Source: Deltaproteobacteria bacterium (GTDB lineage Bacteria; Desulfobacterota; DSM-4660; Desulfatiglandales; Desulfatiglandaceae). Taken from it: 34,767 nt of DNA. Both the position numbers and the translations under genes were made by a program. Positions 8,013 to 16,343 of this stretch are shown here, in pieces (the stretch's first letter is position 1; every line of letters begins with the position of its first letter). The notes beneath the pieces were generated by a model that made no database searches, was not told the DNA's origin, and was given only the letters and a program-made list of their open reading frames with translations. Location of the stretch: assembly GCA_021163815.1 (NCBI GenBank), contig JAGGTJ010000038.1, forward strand, positions 1 to 34,767, given 5' to 3'.

Positions 8013-8224
8013 AAATATCAACGAATTATAGCAAGATTGTGCTTGCGCGGCACACATCGATTTGAACGCGGCCTAAACTGGCATGGCCGGATCCAAGACA
8101 TCATGGCCACCCACAGATATGAAAATACAGACTGGTTTTTCAACATGGTTTTGTGTGTTTTTATGGTAAAGGTTATGGTTTTTGGAAACAGGTTACCCCT
8201 AGGACAGCACCGATTTTACTGAAA
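8013..8224 (-). repeat. Host repeat (R3) interrupted by R2 insertion
   Basis: Read on the minus strand, the outer segments match 12138-12248 (plus) almost continuously. The segment 8224-8178 corresponds to TTCAGTAAAATTAGGTGTTG and TTTCCAAAAAC. The segment 8073-8013 corresponds to GCCGCATTCAAAGCGATG through CTATAATTTTCGTTGA. The 12-kb copy joins the two segments directly, while this copy has ~104 bp of R2 between them. Confidence 0.7.
8074..8177 (+). repeat. R2 repeat copy c, with bounded insertion limits
   Basis: This copy reads TAAACTGGCATGGCCGGATC, then ATGGCCACCCACAGATATGA, then TTTTTCAACATGGTTTTGTG, ending near TTTTTATGGTAAAGGTTATG. Its limits can be set by comparison with the uninterrupted host repeat at 12138-12248, giving an insertion of about 104 bp. 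No target-site duplication is evident at this level of divergence. Confidence 0.8.
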
Positions 8225-8412
8225 TAGGCGGGGATCCGCCCGAAGGGTGGGGAGTCCGAGTGAAACGAGGACAATCTGCGGTGTTGGCAAGGACGCAGAC
8301 GTACAATAATCTTACTATTCCAACTCTGTGTTTTTATACTATGGAACATTTGCAGAATATTTTGTTTTTGTTCGCAAAAACAGTACGGAAGGGACATTAT
8401 GCAGGCGTTTTA

Positions 8413-8431
8413 CTTTTTGCGATGCCATCAA
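8413..8431 (-). repeat. R1-type end abutting the glnB stop codon
   Basis: Read on the minus strand this is TGATGGCATCGCAAAAAGT, a variant of the R1 terminus. It begins 2-3 bases after the glnB stop codon. No second end or R1 body is recognisable downstream. Confidence 0.6.
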
Positions 8432-8433
8432 GG

Positions 8434-8805
<372 letters not shown>

Positions 8806-8811
8806 TTATCA

Positions 8812-11406
8812 TCAAATAGTCAGTACAGACAGGATAGCAGTCCTTATTTTTTCTATCTGATTTGGATCATCCACCTTCTGTCCATCAAAATCCCTTACAT
8901 AAAACACATCAACCACCTGATCCACCTTTGTGGCTATCTTTGCCACCCAGATGTCGAGATGACATTCAAACAGGGCATTGGTAACACTAAAAAGAAGACC
9001 GGGAAAATCATATGTAATAACCTCAATTATTGTAAAAAAACTGGAGCTTTCATTGTCCACATTCACCTTGGAGGGACGTTTGTAAAAGGAGCTATCAAGT
9101 GAAACATGGGATGATTTTTTCTCAAGAATCACACCAGGATCAATCTTGCCTGAAATGGCAGATAAAAGGCACTGTTTTGTTTTTCTCCATTTTTCATCCT
9201 CACGTATCAAATCCAGCGGCGGCTTGACCTTGAACACATCAAGGGCAATATTGTTACGCCAGGTGTAGACCTGGCTTTCAAGTATATCAATATGGTTCAG
9301 GGTGAATGTGCCTGCAATTTTTGAAAACAGTCCGGGTTGATCATATGCGCATATGGTTACAACTCTTGTGTTTGATTCAGGGCTTTTTGTCACCTCCCAT
9401 GCAGCAGGTGCATCTTTCATGCTTCTGTACAGATGTATATGCCTTATAATATCATGAGCTGAGGTGTAAAGGAAATAACGGGGTGACATAAATTTAAATA
9501 TCTTTTTCACTTCCTCCTTTTCTTCTTTATCTTCAAAAACAGCCAGAACATCCTGCTTTTTCTGCGCCACACCGTTTACTGCCTTTCCGGAAGCAAGTTC
9601 TCCCCCTTCTAAGATATGCAGAACCTTGATAAAGAGATTCTGCATCAATGCCGCTGTCCAGTCGTTCCACGCAGCAGGCCCTGTAGCGATTGAATCGGCA
9701 ACGGTCAACAGATATAGCATCTTCAGGCGTCCAATCTGCATGACCTTCCTGGCCAGTCTTATGGCAGTCTCTTCATCATTTATATCCCTTCTTGCTGCAA
9801 TCTTTGCCAGAGTAAGATGCTCTTTAATCAAAAATGTCACTGTCTCTATGGCACTATTCTCAAAATGAAATTCCCTGAGTATACGCTCTGCAATAACGGC
9901 CCCTCTGTCCGAATGGTTTTGTCCTTTTTCGCCCTTACCTATATCGTGCAGAAGAGCCGCCCATAACAGCAGTTTCTTTTTATTCAACCCCCTATAAAGC
10001 TGGTGACATAATCGGGTCCGGGGATCATCAGAGATTCTTCCAAATTCCTTGATCGCCTTGACTGTTAGTAGGCAATGTTTGTCCACAGGATGTATGTGAT
10101 AATGATCATGCTGAATCCGGTTCGTTATTAATTTATACTGGGGGATAAGCTGTTGGAGAAATCCCGAAGACAACATCTCGGTTAGTACACTGTGTCTGGT
10201 CTCAGATGCCCTCAAAATATCTTCAAAAGTCTTAACCGTGGATACAGATGTCCTCAGCTTTTCGTCAAAAAGATATGCCATATCCCTTATAAGCAGCTTG
10301 GCCTCGGAACTTAAAGGCATCTTAAGACGCAGACTCTCTTCAAATATCTTCATCAACAGGGATGGAGATTTTGCAATATCTTCAGAGGAAGAAAACGTAA
10401 GCATTCCTTCCTTTACCTTGATACCCCTTACATGGGACTGTTGAGGCAGTTTTTTTAGGGATCTTTTCTTCCTGTAGTAACCATGTTCAACGACAAAGGT
10501 CATATAGATATTTTTCAGGGACTCCATATGTCCATGGAGATCCCCAAGAAATTTCTCTACAGGAAACTGTCCGTTTGAACTGTCGTAATGCAGAATATCG
10601 GCGAGTTTTGTCTGATATTCAAAATAGAGCTGATCACACCTTCTGCCGGCCATACAGTGCAGATGGTTTCTTATCTTCCATATAAAGGAAAGGTCTGTCT
10701 TCAGTGTTTCATAACCTGCATATGAAAGATATCCAAGAAATTTCAGGTCCTTTGATCTCTTTATTTCCGATCTGAGCCTGGCAAGCCACAAAATTGTATG
10801 ATAATCTCTTAGCCCTCCCCGGCCTTCCTTAAGATTAGGCTCAAGCAGAAAACTTGAATCACCATATCGTGCATGACGAATCATACTGTCCTTAACAAGG
10901 GCTGAAACAATTTTTTTTGCCCTTTGCGGAGTGATTCCTGTTTTCATCCGCCGTGTGAAGCTCGTATACAGGGCTGACTGTCCACAGATAAAACGGGCAT
11001 CAAGAAAAGAGGTCAAAACCTGGTTGTTACGAAGCGCAAGTGTTATGCACTCCTTTATCGAACGAGTGGCACAACTGACATCGAAACCGATATCCCAAAG
11101 GGGATAAATTATATCCCTTACAATTGCCTTGGCCTTTTTTGGAACCCTTTTATCAAAAAGCAGCAGGATATCCAGATCGGAATGTATGCACATTTCCCCC
11201 CGGCCATATCCCCCAAGGGCAACAATGGCATAAGGGTTTTTTCGTATATCTATGGCCGAACCAACGGGGCTCTCCTCAAAACTTCTGCGGAAATAGTTAT
11301 CCAGAATATTGCTGTAACGCCTGAAAAAACCAAGCTCCTCTCCCTTCATAAAACTTGATATCAGGGAAGTTCGATCTTTTTCTAAAATTTTCATAGCATC
11401 TTTCAT
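8812..11406 (-). CDS. glnD: PII uridylyltransferase / uridylyl-removing enzyme
   Basis: GlnD adds UMP to PII at low glutamine and removes it at high glutamine. Domains in order: nucleotidyltransferase with ALGGYGRGEMCIHSDLDILLLF; a helical linker (LKEGRGGLRDYHTILWL); an HD domain with LLWAALLHDIGKGEKGQNHS; and two C-terminal ACT domains (VVTICAYDQPGLFSKIAGTF and IIEVITYDFPGLLFSVTNAL). The ORF-track start at 11481 adds 25 residues translated from an R1-type repeat end (DNA TGATAAACCTGTAAAAAGTC). Relatives begin near KILEKDRTSLISSF, so I place the start at 11406 (MKDAMKIL) or 11394. Neither has a strong ribosome site. It is first of the glnD-glnB pair. Confidence 0.95.
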   Translation of the reverse strand: MKDAMKILEKDRTSLISSFMKGEELGFFRRYSNILDNYFRRSFEESPVGSAIDIRKNPYAIVALGGYGRGEMCIHSDLDILLLFDKRVPKKAKAIVRDIIYPLWDIGFDVSCATRSIKECITLALRNNQVLTSFLDARFICGQSALYTSFTRRMKTGITPQRAKKIVSALVKDSMIRHARYGDSSFLLEPNLKEGRGGLRDYHTILWLARLRSEIKRSKDLKFLGYLSYAGYETLKTDLSFIWKIRNHLHCMAGRRCDQLYFEYQTKLADILHYDSSNGQFPVEKFLGDLHGHMESLKNIYMTFVVEHGYYRKKRSLKKLPQQSHVRGIKVKEGMLTFSSSEDIAKSPSLLMKIFEESLRLKMPLSSEAKLLIRDMAYLFDEKLRTSVSTVKTFEDILRASETRHSVLTEMLSSGFLQQLIPQYKLITNRIQHDHYHIHPVDKHCLLTVKAIKEFGRISDDPRTRLCHQLYRGLNKKKLLLWAALLHDIGKGEKGQNHSDRGAVIAERILREFHFENSAIETVTFLIKEHLTLAKIAARRDINDEETAIRLARKVMQIGRLKMLYLLTVADSIATGPAAWNDWTAALMQNLFIKVLHILEGGELASGKAVNGVAQKKQDVLAVFEDKEEKEEVKKIFKFMSPRYFLYTSAHDIIRHIHLYRSMKDAPAAWEVTKSPESNTRVVTICAYDQPGLFSKIAGTFTLNHIDILESQVYTWRNNIALDVFKVKPPLDLIREDEKWRKTKQCLLSAISGKIDPGVILEKKSSHVSLDSSFYKRPSKVNVDNESSSFFTIIEVITYDFPGLLFSVTNALFECHLDIWVAKIATKVDQVVDVFYVRDFDGQKVDDPNQIEKIRTAILSVLTI

Positions 11407-11417
11407 GACAAATAATT

Positions 11418-11437
11418 GATAAACCTGTAAAAAGTCG
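11418..11437 (+). repeat. R1-type end at the glnD 5' end
   Basis: TGATAAACCTGTAAAAAGTC matches the right end of the full R1 copies. It lies immediately upstream of the probable glnD start and is read as protein in the overlong ORF call. Its position suggests that an R1 element landed at, or reshaped, the glnD leader. Confidence 0.65.
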
Positions 11438-11768
11438 AGTCGATGGTGTTGTGAAAGGATATACAGCAATACATATGCCATAAGAAAAATTGTACGCTAA
11501 GTGGCATAAATATATATATAACATCAAAAATTAATATTGTATGCATCTTTCATAGTTAATACATTTTTGTAGAATATCAGTCTATAAAAAGACAAAATTG
11601 TAGTAAGCAGGCGTTTTTGTTGCTCTCAAGATCCCTGCATGTAATTTTTTATCGTGAAAACATACAATCTGAAACCTGCTGACATAAAGTTTATCGAAAA
11701 CCAGCCTGAGATGGGTCAAGACAGTAGGGGGATGAACTCTTTTTAAAAGGCCTCCTCCCCCAGCGCTA

Positions 11769-11804
11769 CGTTTGCTGTTATTCCCCTAATTATTGAGCTG
11801 ATAC
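11769..11804 (+). repeat. Solo end of the foldback element
   Basis: GTTTGCTGTTATTCCCCTAA followed by TTATTGAGCTGATAC matches, on the opposite strand, the left end of the foldback element at 32405-32440. No second arm is recognisable nearby. Confidence 0.65.
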
Positions 11805-12137
11805 GTCATAACTCTCTATTTATGAATAATTTTTTCAGCCCTTAGGTAAGATGGATTTTTTGATAGGGGTTTATGAAGTTTGAGAAAAAGACCTTGATGA
11901 AAAACGTAAAACCCTGTTGACAAAACCATTGTTCTCACCGTAAAAGATACGAAGCGATCAGCTATCGGTATTACGGTTTAATGAAGACTTCCAACGAACT
12001 TAATTCACAGGAAGTCATACAACCACTTTATGTTATTTGATATTTAACCTAAATCTTGCGCGTCGAATTTGCCGAAGATTTAAGGCGGCAAGGGTGTAGA
12101 CGTACTGCGATATTTTAACTTACTGTCAACACTGCGA

Positions 12138-12248
12138 ATTCAGTAAAATTAGGTGTTGCCCTAAGGGTAAACTATTTCCAAAAACTGCCGCATTCAAAGC
12201 GATGCGTGTCACGCAAGCACAACCTTCCTATAATTTTCGTTGACATTA
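12138..12248 (+). repeat. Host repeat R3, uninterrupted copy
   Basis: This is homologous, in inverted orientation, to the two segments flanking R2 copy c at 8013-8224. Shared strings include TTCAGTAAAAT, TTTCCAAAAAC, CGCAAGCACAA and CTATAATT. The two halves are contiguous here (CCAAAAACTGCCGCATTC), so this acts as an empty-site reference. Confidence 0.7.
12206..12234 (+). promoter_or_regulatory. Possible sigma-70 promoter for the ASKHA gene
   Basis: GTGTCA (12206-12211, 4 of 6 to consensus) and TATAAT (12229-12234) are separated by 17 bp, about 105 bp upstream of the ATG at 12340. The site lies inside repeat R3, so the repeat may supply the promoter. It is inferred from spacing only. Confidence 0.35.
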
Positions 12249-12339
12249 ACAGCATGGTTTTCTTTTTGAAAATAGTTTATGCGGGTTTTACGTCTGGAAA
12301 GATCATCTTATGTCTTAAAAATATTCGAGGATTCAAGTT

Positions 12340-13917
12340 ATGGAAAATATATCTGAAGGCAGATCATGGATAAATATCTGCATACCTGAAATAACGCCGC
12401 CTAGCCTAAAAAACAACACTGCGGATACAGATCGCTTAATTAAAGGGATAAAAAAAAGTATTGATTCTGAAAACGTATCAGTAGACCTTTCTCTTATAAA
12501 AAAACTGCCGCATCTTTTAAGACAGTATAACTACGCAGTTAAGGCAGGTGGTTATGAGGACGAAGGCATATGGAACTTAATAGATGTTTTTCCGTCTGAT
12601 CAGGATGACAGGTTTTATGGTCTTGCAGTTGACCTGGGTAGCACTACAGTGGTGGGGCGGCTGATTGACCTGAACAAAAAAAGCATTGTAGATGAAATGC
12701 ACTTTAACAATCCCCAAATAGCTATAGGTTCTGATATCCTTACAAGGATACACTATGCAAACAGCAAAGAAGGAGGGTTGGAAGAACTCCAGAATCTTGT
12801 GATGAGTACTATAAACAGGGAACTGCTTAAGATTACGGAAAAACATGCTATCTCTTCCCGTTATATTGTGGGCATGACAATAGCCGGAAATACAGCGATG
12901 ACTCATTTTTTTCTGGGGCTTACTCCCTATTGGATATGCAGGGAACCCTATATTCCTGTAGTAAATAAACCGCCTGTTATCAGGGCTGGAGAAATAGGCC
13001 TTGGTATTAACCGGAATGCCCCTGTTTTTGTTTTTCCTAATATCGGGAGTTACTTTGGTGGTGATTTGATAGCAGGAATACTGGCCTCACAGATTACACA
13101 TGAAAAGGAGCCATGTTTTCTTGTTGATGTAGGTACTAACGCTGAGGTGGTTATAGGTAATTCTGAGTGGCTGATGGCCTGTGCAGGAGCTGCAGGGCCT
13201 GCACTTGAGGGAGGTGTTGCCAGTATGGGAATGATGGCCGGCCCTGGAGTTATTGACAAGGTTAAAATAGATCCTGATACATTAAAAATAGATGTATCTA
13301 CAATTTCAGGAGATCCGCCTGTAGGCATATGTGGGTCAGGGCTTATAGACCTGGTTGCTCAATTGTTTTTGGCAGGTATGATTGATATCAGGGGAAAATT
13401 TGTGCCGGAGCGGTGCGGAGACAGGTTGGTGGAACAGGATGGCATTATGTGCCTAATCATTGTTCCGGCGGAAGAGTCTGGTACAGGAAGGCCTCTGACA
13501 TTAAGTCAGCCGGATATAGATGCCCTTATCAGGTCAAAAGGCGCCATGTATACCATATTGACAACTATCAGCAATACAGTCGGAATCTCAATGAATGAGA
13601 TCAAAAAATTTTTTGTAGCAGGAACATTTGGCTCTTATATTAATCCCAGATCTGCTATAATACTTGGTATGTTACCGGACATTCCCATTGAAAAATTTGT
13701 ATCTTTGGGTAATACCTCTCTAAAGGGGGCCCAAATGGTACTTTTATCAGCAGATGCAAAACAGGAAACAGAGAAAATACGTGATCAGATTGCCTATCTT
13801 GAATTAAATGTGAACCAGGAATTTATGAATCTTTTCAGTGCGGCAAAATTTATTCCTCATACTGACAGGGCTTTATTCCCCTCAGTGCCAATTGTCTCTA
13901 CAGCAAACAATACCTGA
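12340..13917 (+). CDS. RACo/RamA-like ASKHA ATPase (DUF4445) lacking a ferredoxin domain
   Basis: The product is related to reductive activators such as RACo and RamA, which use ATP to push electrons into corrinoid proteins. The 525-residue protein has an N-terminal linker region (1-90). The ASKHA fold follows: FYGLAVDLGSTTVVGRLIDL (about 92-111, phosphate loop), GMTIAGNTAMTHFFLGL, PCFLVDVGTNAEVV, CAGAAGPALEGG and ICGSGLIDLVA. Usual relatives carry an N-terminal [2Fe-2S] domain (~90 residues) or a C-terminal cluster domain. Neither is present, and an in-frame TAA lies 27 bp upstream of the ATG. GAGG nine bases before the ATG supports this start. No methyltransferase or corrinoid protein is nearby, so its partner is unknown. 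Confidence 0.85.
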   Translation: MENISEGRSWINICIPEITPPSLKNNTADTDRLIKGIKKSIDSENVSVDLSLIKKLPHLLRQYNYAVKAGGYEDEGIWNLIDVFPSDQDDRFYGLAVDLGSTTVVGRLIDLNKKSIVDEMHFNNPQIAIGSDILTRIHYANSKEGGLEELQNLVMSTINRELLKITEKHAISSRYIVGMTIAGNTAMTHFFLGLTPYWICREPYIPVVNKPPVIRAGEIGLGINRNAPVFVFPNIGSYFGGDLIAGILASQITHEKEPCFLVDVGTNAEVVIGNSEWLMACAGAAGPALEGGVASMGMMAGPGVIDKVKIDPDTLKIDVSTISGDPPVGICGSGLIDLVAQLFLAGMIDIRGKFVPERCGDRLVEQDGIMCLIIVPAEESGTGRPLTLSQPDIDALIRSKGAMYTILTTISNTVGISMNEIKKFFVAGTFGSYINPRSAIILGMLPDIPIEKFVSLGNTSLKGAQMVLLSADAKQETEKIRDQIAYLELNVNQEFMNLFSAAKFIPHTDRALFPSVPIVSTANNT

Positions 13918-14086
13918 ACTTAGGTAGGTTTTTGCTTGCTTCCAGGCTTTTGCCTGTTTGACACATCAAGCTATGTTTTTTATTTCAAGGGAATGAGTTT
14001 GTGCTGATTTTTATGAGGTTTGTGGGTATGGTTTTGGGATAGATTTTACACACAATATACACAGAATAGCAAAAAGGAGATGTTAC

Positions 14087-15667
14087 ATGAAGGTTCTTGT
14101 CAGTGATCAGCTCTCTGATATAGGAGTAAAACTTTTAAATGAGGCAGAAGGAATAGAGGTAGATGTCAATACAGGGTTAAGTCATGATGAACTCAAGGAA
14201 ATTATAGGTGATTATGATGGCCTTGTTATTCGCAGTGCCACCAAAGTTACTGAGGATATTATAAAGGCAGCAAAAAAACTCAAGGTGATCGGCAGGGCGG
14301 GTATTGGTCTGGATAATGTAGATATTCCTGCTGCCAGCAAACAGGGTATTGTGGTAATGAACACACCGGACGGCAATACCATTACTACTGCAGAACATAC
14401 CATTGCCATGATAATGGCCTTATCGAGAAATATCCCCCAGGCTACTGCATCTCTTAAGGCAGGTAAGTGGGAAAAGAAAAAATTAAAGGGCCGTGAGGTC
14501 TTTAACAAGACACTTGGTCTTATTGGTGTTGGACATATCGGCCGGATTGTGGCAGACAGGGCCAAGGGAATGAAAATGAAGGTAATTGTGTATGATCCAT
14601 ACATAAAACCTGAGGCCATTGAAAAGTTGGGGATAAGATCCGTTTCCTTTGAGGATTTGCTTAAAGAGTCGGATTATATAACAGTTCATACGCCCAAGAC
14701 GGATGAAACCACCAACCTGATCGACCGTGATGCTATGAGCAAGATGAAACAGGGCGCCATGATAATAAACTGTGCCCGTGGTGGAATCGTCAATGAAGAT
14801 GATCTTTACGAGGCACTTAAATCCGGGCATCTTGGAGGGGCTGCCTTTGATGTGTTTACAACAGAACCCCCTGGACAACATAAGCTTATGACCCTTCCCA
14901 ACTTTATTTGTACCCCACATTTGGGGGCATCTACTAAAGAGGCCCAGGATAATGTGGCTAAGGATGTCGCGAATCAGATCATACTGTACCTGCTTCATGG
15001 TACTGTAAAGAATGCCGTTAATGTGCCCAGCATCAGCTCTGAACTTATGAATCTGCTCAGACCCTGGGCCGTTCTTACAGAGAAGCTTGGACGTCTCCAG
15101 GCCCAACTTTCAAACAGTGCCATCATTGAAGTTATAATTGATTATGCCGGTTCAATAACAGAACAGGATGTAGCGCCTTTAACCACTTCCATGCTTAAAG
15201 GTCTTATGGCTCCAATACTTGGCGATGATGTAAACTTTGTCAATGCCCCTTTTATAGCTGCTGATCGTGGTATAAAGGTTATAGAATCAAAGAGCCAGAC
15301 TTCTGAAGATTTTTCAAGCCTGATCACATTGAAGGTAAAGACACTGGAAGATGAAAATGTTGTTTCCGGTACCGTGTTCGGTAAAGACATGCACAGGATT
15401 TTGAGCATAAATGATTTTCGTCTTGAAGCAATCCCCGAAGGACATAACCTGCTTATATACAACGAGGATATTCCAGGCACAATAGGGAAAATCGGAACAA
15501 CTATCGGAAGCCATGGAATCAATATCAATCGTATGCAGGTAGGAGAAGAAAAGGAAAAAGGCCAAAATGTTATTTTGTTGACTACCAGTACCGTGGTTGA
15601 TGATGATACCTTAAAGGAGCTTGAAAAGTTGGACAATATTTTTTCTGTAAGGAGAATAGACTTATAG
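14087..15667 (+). CDS. serA: D-3-phosphoglycerate dehydrogenase
   Basis: This enzyme catalyses the first step of serine synthesis, NAD-dependent oxidation of 3-phosphoglycerate. The 526-residue product is the long type. It has a substrate-binding domain and a Rossmann domain with LGLIGVGHIGRIVADRAKGM. Catalytic-region motifs include NCARGGIVNEDDL and PHLGASTKEAQ (His of the dyad). An intervening ASB domain (about 320-440) is followed by a C-terminal ACT domain (LLIYNEDIPGTIGKIGTTIGSHGININRMQVG) for serine feedback. AAAAAGGAG lies just before the ATG. DUF1844 follows 9 bp downstream. Confidence 0.97.
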   Translation: MKVLVSDQLSDIGVKLLNEAEGIEVDVNTGLSHDELKEIIGDYDGLVIRSATKVTEDIIKAAKKLKVIGRAGIGLDNVDIPAASKQGIVVMNTPDGNTITTAEHTIAMIMALSRNIPQATASLKAGKWEKKKLKGREVFNKTLGLIGVGHIGRIVADRAKGMKMKVIVYDPYIKPEAIEKLGIRSVSFEDLLKESDYITVHTPKTDETTNLIDRDAMSKMKQGAMIINCARGGIVNEDDLYEALKSGHLGGAAFDVFTTEPPGQHKLMTLPNFICTPHLGASTKEAQDNVAKDVANQIILYLLHGTVKNAVNVPSISSELMNLLRPWAVLTEKLGRLQAQLSNSAIIEVIIDYAGSITEQDVAPLTTSMLKGLMAPILGDDVNFVNAPFIAADRGIKVIESKSQTSEDFSSLITLKVKTLEDENVVSGTVFGKDMHRILSINDFRLEAIPEGHNLLIYNEDIPGTIGKIGTTIGSHGININRMQVGEEKEKGQNVILLTTSTVVDDDTLKELEKLDNIFSVRRIDL

Positions 15668-15676
15668 GAGAGAGAT

Positions 15677-16111
15677 ATGGATGAAGAAAAAAAAGGCTTT
15701 GTAATTAAAGACAGGCGTGCTTTTGACAAGGATGGAAAGTTAAAAGAAAACCCTGAATCTATGCATAGTTCTGATGCCAAAGGGGGTGAAAACGCACCAA
15801 AGGAAAAAAAGGCACCAAAGGAAAAAAAGGCAGATAAAGGAAAAGAACGGCAGAGTACAACACCTTTGCCGGAGGTCAACTTTACCTCGCTTGTTTTCAG
15901 CCTTAGCTCATCTGCCCTGTTCTATTTGGGCGAAGTAGCTGATCCAGAGACAAATCAGCCAAAAAAGGATTTATCTCTTGCCAAACATACAATAGATACT
16001 ATTTCAATGTTGAAGGATAAAACAAAAGGTAACCTGACAGATGAAGAAGACAAGTTTATTACTACTGTAATTGCAGATCTGAAATGGCGTTATGTAAAGG
16101 CTCTTGAGTGA
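15677..16111 (+). CDS. DUF1844 family protein
   Basis: Function is unknown. The 144-residue product has a lysine/glutamate-rich disordered N-terminus with a short duplication (APKEKKAPKEKKADKGKE, about residues 41-58). A helical DUF1844 domain follows (about 68-143): LPEVNFTSLVFSLSSSALFYLGEV, then the LAKHTIDTISMLKDKTKGNLTDEED helix and a C-terminal LKWRYVKALE. The family name comes from that signature. GGAGAGAG precedes the ATG, and it is nine bases after serA, so the two are cotranscribed. I infer no link to serine synthesis beyond that. Confidence 0.85.
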   Translation: MDEEKKGFVIKDRRAFDKDGKLKENPESMHSSDAKGGENAPKEKKAPKEKKADKGKERQSTTPLPEVNFTSLVFSLSSSALFYLGEVADPETNQPKKDLSLAKHTIDTISMLKDKTKGNLTDEEDKFITTVIADLKWRYVKALE

Positions 16112-16179
16112 TTTTGTATGAGTGTCTTCAAACTGATGTGTATCATGTAAACACAACGTTCCAATAACAGCCTGATATT

Positions 16180-16199
16180 AAAGGCATAACGCCTTTTTT
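16180..16199 (+). terminator. Intrinsic terminator after serA-DUF1844
   Basis: AAAGGC and GCCTTT form a 6-bp stem with a 5-nt loop (ATAAC), followed by an unbroken T-run, about 70 bp after the DUF1844 stop. This is a fair match to a rho-independent terminator. Confidence 0.65.
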
Positions 16200-16213
16200 G
16201 AAAAATGCTTTGT

Positions 16214-16272
16214 GCAGGTTTTACCGTAAAAGCGCACAAAATCGTGCTGAAAAATTAGGCGGTATTTTTCCT
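16214..16272 (-). repeat. Partial R2 repeat copy
   Basis: TTTTACCGTAAAAGCGCACA, AATCGTGCTGAAAAATTAGG and CGGTATTTTTCC match the right half of R2 on the minus strand. The CCGGCATGGCCGG half is missing. It lies in the gap before the deacetylase gene. Confidence 0.6.
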
Positions 16273-16343
16273 TTTGTAACTGAGGCTGTTTCAAAACATT
16301 TGTATGAATATATGCAAAGAGTATTTGAGATAGGAGAACTCCC

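Larger units (their letters stand above)
7961..8433. other. 473-bp repeat-filled gap between glnB and glnA
   Basis: There is no gene here. In order it holds the glnA ribosome site, an R1-like end (about 7988-7999), a host repeat (8013-8224) interrupted by R2 copy c, a short GC hairpin GGCGGGGATCCGCC (8227-8240), and an R1-type end just after the glnB stop (8413-8431). On the minus strand TATAAT (8030-8025) lies about 65 bp before glnA. It could be a -10 box, but no good -35 box is seen at proper spacing. Confidence 0.6.
11407..12339. other. ~930-bp gene-free gap between divergent glnD and ASKHA gene
   Basis: No coding ORF is seen on either strand. Contents: an R1-type end touching the glnD start (11418-11437), a solo end of the foldback element (11769-11804), an uninterrupted host repeat R3 (12138-12248), a possible promoter inside it (12206-12234), and the short motif TTTGAAAATAGTTTATGCGG near 12268. 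The regions 11820-12040 and 12050-12115 show no signal I recognise, apart from a G/C-rich inverted patch near 12060-12100. Confidence 0.6.

Noticed and set aside
8013-8060. Possible sigma-54 promoter upstream of glnA (GCAC ... TTGCT on the minus strand)
   Set aside because: The GG of the -24 element is missing and spacing between the elements is one base short. The same sequence occurs in repeat R3 upstream of an unrelated gene.
11500-12339. Missing ferredoxin domain of the ASKHA protein encoded upstream in another frame
   Set aside because: No Cys-rich CxxxxCxxC pattern or open frame was found upstream. The region consists of repeats and non-coding sequence.
13920-13960. CAGGCTTTTGCCTG as a terminator after the ASKHA gene
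   Set aside because: The stem is only five base pairs and no T-run follows, so support is too weak.
15142-15879. Minus-strand ORF of 245 codons antisense to serA/DUF1844
   Set aside because: It is a shadow of two clear genes on the other strand, with Ser/Phe-rich composition typical of antisense frames of Lys/Glu-rich coding DNA.
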